NCBI GenBank assembly: GCA_029747585.1
Contig: JAPEVF010001014.1
Location: 1 to 15,434 of the forward strand
DNA from: Pleurotus djamor
Taxonomy: Eukaryota; Basidiomycota; Agaricomycetes; Agaricales; Pleurotaceae
Length of the DNA: 15,434 nucleotides
Reading direction: 5' to 3'
Below, piece after piece: positions 9,582 through 15,434 of the stretch. The translations under genes and the position numbers were made by a program. The notes beneath the pieces were generated by a model, which had not been told where the DNA came from, ran no database searches, and saw only the letters and a program-made list of their open reading frames with translations. Each line of letters starts with the position of its first letter. Within the stretch, counting starts at the first letter, position 1.

Positions 9582-9610
9582 TTCGTCGTCTCGGTGTCCA
9601 TATAAAGGGA
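9582..9610 (+). promoter_or_regulatory. conserved class II core promoter with TATA box
   Basis: A 29-bp block ending TATAAAGGGA, 37 bp before the ATG at 9647. It matches the block at 11942-11970 upstream of the other class II gene at 25 of 29 positions, including a TCGTCGTC element about 20 bp before the TATA box. A further similar patch starting GATGCAT lies about 50 bp upstream of both blocks. The conservation suggests retained common regulation or recent duplication. Confidence 0.65.
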
Positions 9611-9646
9611 AACAAATGGCAGTCTTCATCTCCCACCTTGAACACG

Positions 9647-10979
9647 ATGTATTTTTCCCTCGTCAAGGTTTTACGACCTGTTGTCATGTTTTCCCTCCTG
9701 CCAGGCGTAGCGTTATCAGCCTTGCTCACGAACACAACCATTGACGACACAGATAATTCCTTTACGTATACCCCTGCTGGACTATGGACTCGCGGAACCC
9801 AGCTCTTCTCCAACTTGGACCCATCTCAACTCAATGGCGGGACTGTACATGCTCTCTCATCACCAGCCAATGCCTCTCCAATACCTCAGATTTCCATTAC
9901 TTTCACGGGTAAATCCTCTTTGCATTATGCTTTACGTTGAGGTCACTTACTCGTGTCTAACAGGGGTTGCCATCTTCGTTTTTTGCGTCATCCCAAATAA
10001 ATTAGATCCTTCATCGGACGCCATCAATTTTGTCAAATACCAATTCATCTTGGATGAGGAATCTTTGGCTCAGTATCGCCACGATCCAGGGTCAGAGGAA
10101 GGATTGCTATACAAAACACTCGTTTTCTCCAAGACAAACCTTCAAAACAAGCAACACACATTTCAATTTCGGCCCCTGCTTGATGAGGGGCGAGGGGTTC
10201 TCCTTTTGTTCGATTACATAGTAATCACCGAGTTGTGCGCCCTTCTCCATCTTCCTGATTGTTGTTAATATCAGTCTTATTTTCTCCATTCTAGTGCTGA
10301 GGATGAACCGACGAATCATCCGTCCCCTGCTACTCGCCCCTTACAGCTCTTACCACAAAGTTCGCAAAGCGCCCCTCAACCAACTCCTATCGCTCTCACA
10401 GCGGAGAACGCGCAAACTATATCAGGCAGCCTTATTACAAGTCCACCCATATCCCAGCTTCCCAGTTCCAGACCATCACAAGATTTCCCTATCACCGGGC
10501 GCACAGTCGAAGTCAGCTCTGAATCATTCTCAGGCAAACCTACTATCACTTCCCTTAACCCTTCTCCTACGACATCGATGTCCATAAAATCGGCATCCAA
10601 AACCCCTGTGATTATCGGAGCCACTTTGGGCGGAATGATTGTCTTCCTGGTCTGCGGTGCTATTCTTTTCTGCCGTTTTCGTCGGAAACGTAGGCGCAAC
10701 AATACTTTGTATCCTTATACAAAGGAGATCGTGCCTTGGCCAACATTCCGCCCAGCTGCTTCAACCTTTACAAGGATTAGAGATGCTAGTCCAAATGGTC
10801 GAACGACTTTTGGGCTAGGATTGGACGAGTCTCCCTCGACGGAAATTAGTACACCAGACACACTTGGTCCACTACAGCTCAACGGAATGGCGGAAGCGAG
10901 GAACCATTGGGAAACGGAGAGATGGAGGTTCCGACACTTTTACGAGGACTTTCCCCCTGACTATAGGTCCGTAGAGTAG
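9647..10979 (+). CDS. class II single-pass membrane protein with PPxY tail
   Basis: Predicted type I membrane protein of 405 residues from exons 9647-9908, 9964-10234 and 10295-10979, which sum to whole codons. The chosen ATG follows the TATA box and starts a clean signal peptide (MYFSLVKVLRPVVMFSLLPG). Then come NTTIDD (29-34), a GGTVHALS block, and a beta-rich region ending VLLLFDYIVIT; the class I CxxC and GTWHD are absent. A Pro/Ser/Thr-rich stalk of about 100 residues leads to the transmembrane helix (283-304, ending CGAILFC), a strongly basic stop-transfer stretch RFRRKRRR, a VPWPTFRP block, a TFGLGLD block and a C-terminal PPDYRSVE. PPDY fits the PPxY ligand of WW domains, as in Rsp5/Nedd4 ubiquitin ligases, suggesting regulated endocytosis; that is inference. 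Function unknown. Confidence 0.87.
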
Positions 10980-11149
10980 AGTAGAGTGCTAGCCTTCTAC
11001 CTCACTCTGTTCGACACTTTATATACCCATGAGACGATCTATTGTTTTTGCTTGTTATGAAAACCAAAAAAGGTACGCAAGTTTGCTCAGGCGGCCCTTC
11101 ACATCGGATTCCACCCCAGCTCCCTCGATTTCTGAGCCATTTGCTAAGC

Positions 11150-11310
11150 GACGACGCGTCCCTATCTCGGTCTCCTGATGGACATGATCCCACTTAAAGA
11201 GCATCCCCTCAACGTCAAACCGCCATCATTGGTGGAACACTGGGTAGTATGGCTCCCCTCATGTTCGTTGCAATAACCCAAGTTCTGATACGTGTCCGTG
11301 GGAGTGTCCT
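11150..11310 (+). pseudogene. class I remnant: stalk and transmembrane segment only
   Basis: Short decayed copy of a class I last exon. The part around 11218-11270 matches the stretch at 8800-8855 (CATCATTGGTGG followed by a shared ACACTG), and a 23-bp block at 11161-11183 matches 8737-8759 at 21 positions. No frame stays open across it: TGA and TAA stops fall in the stalk part and the NVAA segment is damaged. It sits about 170 bp after the stop of the preceding class II gene, the same relative place as the remnant at 8690-9003. Confidence 0.7.
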
Positions 11311-11890
11311 ACGTTGATTTAGACATGGAAAAAAGGGACACTGAAAATCTTTGTATTGCGTTTACCCTAACTCGGTGTGTATGTATCCATAGAACTCGGC
11401 GGGGGTATTGTAGTAATCCATTAATCACGGTCAATACAGACAAGATATCGACAGTGGGTATGGGTACACCGTCGTCACTTACTATCTCAGGCCGAAAGTG
11501 GACGTGTTGACACGTTGGTATCCAACTCCGAGCCGCCATATGGTCAGCCAGTTTCAAACTTCATCATATTCATGTCGATAACCGTGTATCTCGAATTCAT
11601 GTCAGCTTCTTCTGTCGGTCTAATCATCGCCTCGAAGCAACGATATTCGACTCAAGTACACATCCTCCATCAGGATCTGATAGAAGTCGTCGAACGCACA
11701 GAAACAATCCCAAACCACTCAGCTCTCCCCTNCCCTTTACCCCTAATCTCACAGGACGGTCTATGGAGCATCGATTTCGAGGCCACCAAATTTCTTAGCT
11801 GCTTGCTTCAGGCTCACTAAGCAAGGGTAATTAATTGGTTCGACCGTTGCGACTTGATATGTTCGCTCTGATATCCAGCATCCAACAATG
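11311..11890. other. spacer without a recognisable gene
   Basis: About 0.6 kb between the class I remnant and the next class II promoter, with one N at 11732. Open frames at 11292-11510 and 11515-11820 show no motif or family likeness. No repeat or RNA gene recognised. Confidence 0.5.
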
Positions 11891-11941
11891 ATGGATGATG
11901 CATCCATGCCTTCTGTATGCAATTACCTTTCTAATCGTCGA

Positions 11942-11970
11942 ATCGTCGTCACGGTATCCCTATAAAGGGA
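11942..11970 (+). promoter_or_regulatory. conserved class II core promoter with TATA box
   Basis: Counterpart of the block at 9582-9610, identical at 25 of 29 positions, with TATAAAGGGA at 11961-11970. The ATG at 12015 lies 45 bp downstream. Confidence 0.65.
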
Positions 11971-12014
11971 TGCTAGGGCAGGGCGAAGGAATATTCTCAG
12001 CTCAAGGCTTAAGC

Positions 12015-13498
12015 ATGGCCCACATGGCCCACTTCCCCATCTCCCTTTCCCTCCGACACGCAGTCGCTCTCGCCTTCCTGCCAGTAGTAGTGTTTTCAGC
12101 TCTTCTACCGAGAAACACTACCATAGACGACACCAACTCTCTTTTCACTTATTCTCCAGTCACATCGTGGACCAGCGGAGCTCAAATCCTTTCCACTTTG
12201 GACGCATCTCAACTTACTGGTGGGACAGTACACGCGCTTTCAGTACCAGCCAAAGCTTCCCCAGTTCCTCAAGTTTCGATAGATTTCTCAGGTGATTCGT
12301 CTTCCCATCAAACTTCCTTTCTCATTGACTGATAGATACCCATTCAAGGCACCGGCCTCTACATCTTCTGCGTCATACCGAATAACTTACGGCCTTCCAC
12401 TTCTACAATCAATTTCGCCAAATACCGATTCCTCTTGGATGGATCTCCTGCTCAGTTTCGGCATGATCCAGACTCGCAGAAAGGTTTTCAGTACCATACA
12501 CTCGTTTTCTCCAAGTCGAATCTTGCAGATTCGCAGCACACGCTACAAATACAGCCCCTGCTTGACGAGGGGCGAGGAGTCCTTCTTTTGTTCGACAACA
12601 TAATAATAACGCAATCGTGCGTTTGTCATGTCCAGCTTTCTGATTTTTCACTTGACCCTAATTGTAGTCCTACCCTAGTGTGGATGATCAAATAATTCAG
12701 CGTCCATCCACCACTTTTCGGCCTCCGACCTTACAACACCCACCGCAAAGCTAACAACAAGGACGCGGGACCCAGATCAACTTGCAGGATGAAGCCCCTC
12801 AATCGGCTCCTATCAACGCCGCACAGAACGCAGCCCAATTCCAAACGCAAACGCTATCAGACGGTCTTTCAAGCTCCCCCGCATCTCCAACACCGGATCC
12901 TGAGGCCGCGTCTATTCCTCTTTTTCAATCATCACCGCCGTCGAAACCTTCCTCGGGCGCATCGCTCGAATCTCCCAATGTCAGTTTCACTGTCGAACAT
13001 GGTTCGACAACGTTCTTTTCAATCATCCCCACCGCTACTTCATCGCCTCCTCCTCCCTCGACATCATCCAATAAACCAACATCAAAATTGCCTGCTATCA
13101 TCGGAGGCACGATAGGAGGAATAGTATGCTTGCTAGCTTGCGGCGCAGCTGTCCTCTACTGTCGTAGAAAGAAACACGGACGCAGAGTAAACGTCATTCC
13201 ACGCATTCGGGGGTTCACAGTGCCTTGGGGAAAGTACCGCCCATCTGTGTCGCCATTCACAGCAAGTATCAATGACGGAGAACGATCTAGCCACTCTTCT
13301 GATACTGGCAGAGCAAAGACTGGACTTGGACTTACCTCCGACGTCATGGACATTACTAGGCCAAGAACATCCCGACCCGGTGAGGTGATGAGAGGAAGGG
13401 ATGATTGTGAGTCGGACTTGGACGTGGAAACCGAAGAGAAATGGAGGACGCAGAATTTGGAAGACGAGCTTCCCCCAGACTATAGATCAGTCGAGTAG
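12015..13498 (+). CDS. class II single-pass membrane protein with PPxY tail, uncertain second intron
   Basis: Paralogue of the gene at 9647. Exon 1 is 12015-12291 (signal peptide, then NTTIDD at 34-39 and GGTVHALS), exon 2 starts at 12349 and ends near VLLLFDNIIITQS, and the last exon ends at 13498 with PPDYRSVE. The splice sites matching the other copies (donor GTGCGT at 12617, acceptor before 12679) lead into a TAA at 12752-12754. A model that avoids it uses donor GTTTGT at 12621 and acceptor TTGCAG ending at 12787; a CTAAC branch-point match at 12751 supports it, and it gives 419 residues. The Pro/Ser stalk is followed by a transmembrane helix (about 284-308, AIIGGTIGGIVCLLACGAAV), basic RRKKHGRR, VPWGKYRP and TGLGL blocks, all matching the paralogue's tail. 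In-frame start 12024 is an alternative. It is either a functional gene with a moved intron border or a copy with a nonsense change. Confidence 0.82.
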
Positions 13499-14175
13499 TC
13501 TCTATTATCTACCCTTACGACCCTATATTTATTCGTTTTGATGCTCTATCTTCCTCCTAAATCGACGGAGCCCCTGATTCTCCTGAGATCGGGGATTGAT
13601 TCAGATTGGGAAGGCTTGATTCAGTTTGAGTCCTTCCCACAGCTCATTTCCGTACGACGGTCTCATCAACACGGTCGCCCAACCCCGTTGATATCAAACG
13701 CGAGTCCTTCACCCTTGTCGCATCAACGACGAGCTTTGAGACTTGCTGGGCTGTCTCGCTGGCAAGCATCCCGGTGGTAACGCATCGCCTGCGGCCAGGA
13801 GGATCGCTCGAGGTAACATGTCTCCAGCGCACTGTTGTTTTACTGGTGGAAATCTTACTTTTTCGGCTGCCCGTCAGCTTCAGGTCCCAAACCATGTCTC
13901 TGATGATCATAATGGCCCCAACTTGCATCAAATGGAAGAAATTTTCAATCTCGAGTAGCATGGGATGCCTGATGAGCCCAACGGCGACCATTAGAATCCT
14001 GCGTGCGACGTGGGCTATCATGAAGGCACAAATGCCTATCGCATGGCACAAGTGAGCGGATAGCCAAGTTAAACGGACGGGCGGCCTGGAAACATGGTGT
14101 CGCGATCACGTCCTTGCCATGATACCAACAATTCAGCGCTTGTATTCGGTCGAGACAGATCACCTCGATACCTGT
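13499..14175. other. spacer without a recognisable gene
   Basis: About 0.7 kb between the last class II gene and the second class I gene. A hydrophobic frame at 13774-14055 on the plus strand and its antisense 13644-14051 are open, but neither has a recognisable family pattern. Unlike the earlier spacers, no class I stalk/transmembrane remnant is seen directly after the class II stop. Confidence 0.45.
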
Positions 14176-14181
14176 GCTATG

Positions 14182-14187
14182 TATAAG
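14182..14187 (+). promoter_or_regulatory. TATA box of second class I gene
   Basis: TATAAG, 78 bp before the ATG at 14265, the same hexamer as at the other class I gene (6959-6964), though farther from the start codon. Confidence 0.4.
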
Positions 14188-14264
14188 CTCTCTTCTCTCG
14201 GAGGCATCACCGTGGCTGGCCCATACAAGTCCCTCTATCCTATGCCTCGATTACCGACTCTCTC

Positions 14265-15434
14265 ATGTCCTTCCTCTTCCATGTACTCCGAACATCCTTC
14301 CTCCCCTTCCTCATGATACTTGCCCACTTCGCAGCGGCTGCTCCACGGAATGTCACTATCGACGATGAGTATGGAGATGAAAGAACCTTGGAGGTGCCAC
14401 GGTACGCTCCAGACGGCGGATGGGCTCAAGGCTCTGGATGCCCTGGCTGCCTGCAACTCGATGATAAGAACAGGGCAATCCGTGGAACCTGGCACGATTC
14501 CACTCATCATCCAAACGACCCTACTCGCAGCATAACATTCAACTTCAATGGTGCGAACCACTGTGCGTGCCTGACCCGGCTTTTGTTGACACCTCCTCAG
14601 GCTCAGCAATATACGTGTATTGCATTATCGCAAACAAGTATAAGGAAGGCGTAGACACTCTAGCGAGCTATACATTCACAATCGACGGCGACCTCGTTGG
14701 TCGGTTTGACCATGCCCCGGAGGACACGCCAACCTTTTACTACAATTCTCTGGTTTATCATAATTCTTCCATCCCCCCTGGGCCCCATACTTTCTCCTTC
14801 ATCGCAGATTCACAAGAGAACACCACCCTAATCCTGTTCGATTACGCCCAATACACGTATGTCGCCTCTCCTGCCGTAAATAAACATGCCTCACTCAGCA
14901 TTCGTTATTAAAGTGTGGAGATCGAAGATCCGCCCTCAAACGTTGCTGCTAACTCTCCGACAAACACGACCAAGACTCTTGACACAAACACCACGGACAC
15001 GACGACGCCGATGGGTCGGCAGCCCAGCACTCAACAAATCGCAGAAATAGTTGCTGGGGTCTTGGGAGGTGTTTCGGTGGTTGGGCTTGGTTTCATCCTC
15101 TACTTGCTGCGCCACCGCATCCGTCGAAAGAAGCAGATAGATCAGAACCCAGAAGCTGCCTTGCGCGCTCGTCCCACACGACCAACCGTGTCTACTTCGC
15201 CCGCAAACAGGCCTGAGCCACCTCGTCAGCCCAGCAACCCCGGTCCAGACGCCATCACGCCCTTCTTAGCTTTCACACCGTTCCAACCACGTCCTGAGAA
15301 GGGCTCTCAAGAGCACTTAGATCTGTATGCATCGACCAGTCCTTCTACCGCCCCTCCGCCATCCACACCCACAAGCAGTAGCAATAGTCGTCCTTCTTCC
15401 CGCCCTCAAGTATCCTCAGAAAATCGTCGACGTC
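14265..15434 (+). CDS. class I single-pass membrane protein with long tail, cut by window end
   Basis: Exons 14265-14550, 14601-14856 and 14914 to the window end (354 residues, no stop reached). Signal peptide ending AHFAAAAP, then NVTIDD, WAQGSGCPGC (CxxC), GTWHD and a beta-rich domain ending LILFDYAQYT: the full class I signature, shared with the gene at 6999. The stalk is rich in Thr and Asn with several N-x-T sites (NTT repeated near 198-208). The transmembrane helix (223-246) is preceded by Gln/Ile and followed by basic RHRIRRKK. Unlike the gene at 6999, with its 32-residue tail, this one has a cytoplasmic tail of over 100 residues rich in Pro and Ser, with TPFLAFTPFQPRP and a run of Ser/Pro near the end. 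The intron positions match the other copies. Function unknown; a surface sensor or adhesion role is only a guess. Confidence 0.83.

Noticed and set aside
13644..14051. Minus-strand frame of 135 residues with hydrophobic segments, and its plus-strand antisense
   Set aside because: Hydrophobic patches suggested a membrane protein, but no family pattern, topology or splice borders could be supported.
6950..15434. CRISPR, prophage, bacterial-type defence or transposon explanation for the repeated blocks
   Set aside because: The repeats are spliced eukaryotic paralogues. No spacer-repeat array, transposase, reverse transcriptase or terminal repeats were recognised.

Overview
The window is filamentous fungal DNA, most likely from an agaricomycete (mushroom-type basidiomycete). 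Genes are split by many introns of about 50-80 bp with GT...AG borders, promoters carry TATA boxes close to the start codon, and the recognisable proteins (zinc-finger SDE3/MOV10-type helicase, F-box with a CKxWS-like core, HMG-CoA synthase, single-pass membrane proteins with a mucin-like stalk) are of a kind common in Agaricomycetes. No genus can be named. Scattered N bases at 104-171 and one at 11732 indicate draft-quality sequence, so each broken gene below has an assembly error as a rival explanation.

Left part (1-5110). After a short 5'-truncated reading frame that runs into the N tract comes an SDE3/MOV10-like RNA helicase with four N-terminal zinc fingers (200-3211). It looks broken twice: an in-frame TAG at 1806, and an internal loss near 2605-2623 that removes the motif IV region and shifts the frame. 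Next is the first part of an F-box gene (3363-3554, + strand), which meets head-on the 3' end of an HMG-CoA synthase gene (4894-3518, - strand). Both lose their remaining C-terminal part at the same point (about 3539-3548), which is the signature of a rearrangement or mis-join. The HMG-CoA synthase promoter has a TATA box, a CCAAT box and a near match to a fungal sterol response element.

Middle (5110-6950). About 1.8 kb with no gene I can support.

Right part (6950-15434). A cluster of related type I membrane protein genes: signal peptide, a beta-rich ectodomain starting N-[VT]-T-I-D-D and ending near LLLFDY, a Pro/Ser/Thr-rich stalk, one transmembrane helix and a cytoplasmic tail. Introns sit at the same two places. 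There are two classes. Class I (6999-8097 and 14265-end) has a CxxC and a GTWHD motif in the ectodomain. Class II (9647-10979 and 12015-13498) lacks both, has a GGTVHALS block instead, and ends in a PPDYRSVE tail. Between them lie three decayed copies that keep only stalk/transmembrane/tail. Read left to right the order is I, II(remnant), I(remnant), II, I(remnant), II, I: an alternating tandem array. The two full class II genes also share a conserved core promoter. The array looks like a locally expanding surface-protein (possible receptor or sensor) family; its ligand and function cannot be read from the sequence.
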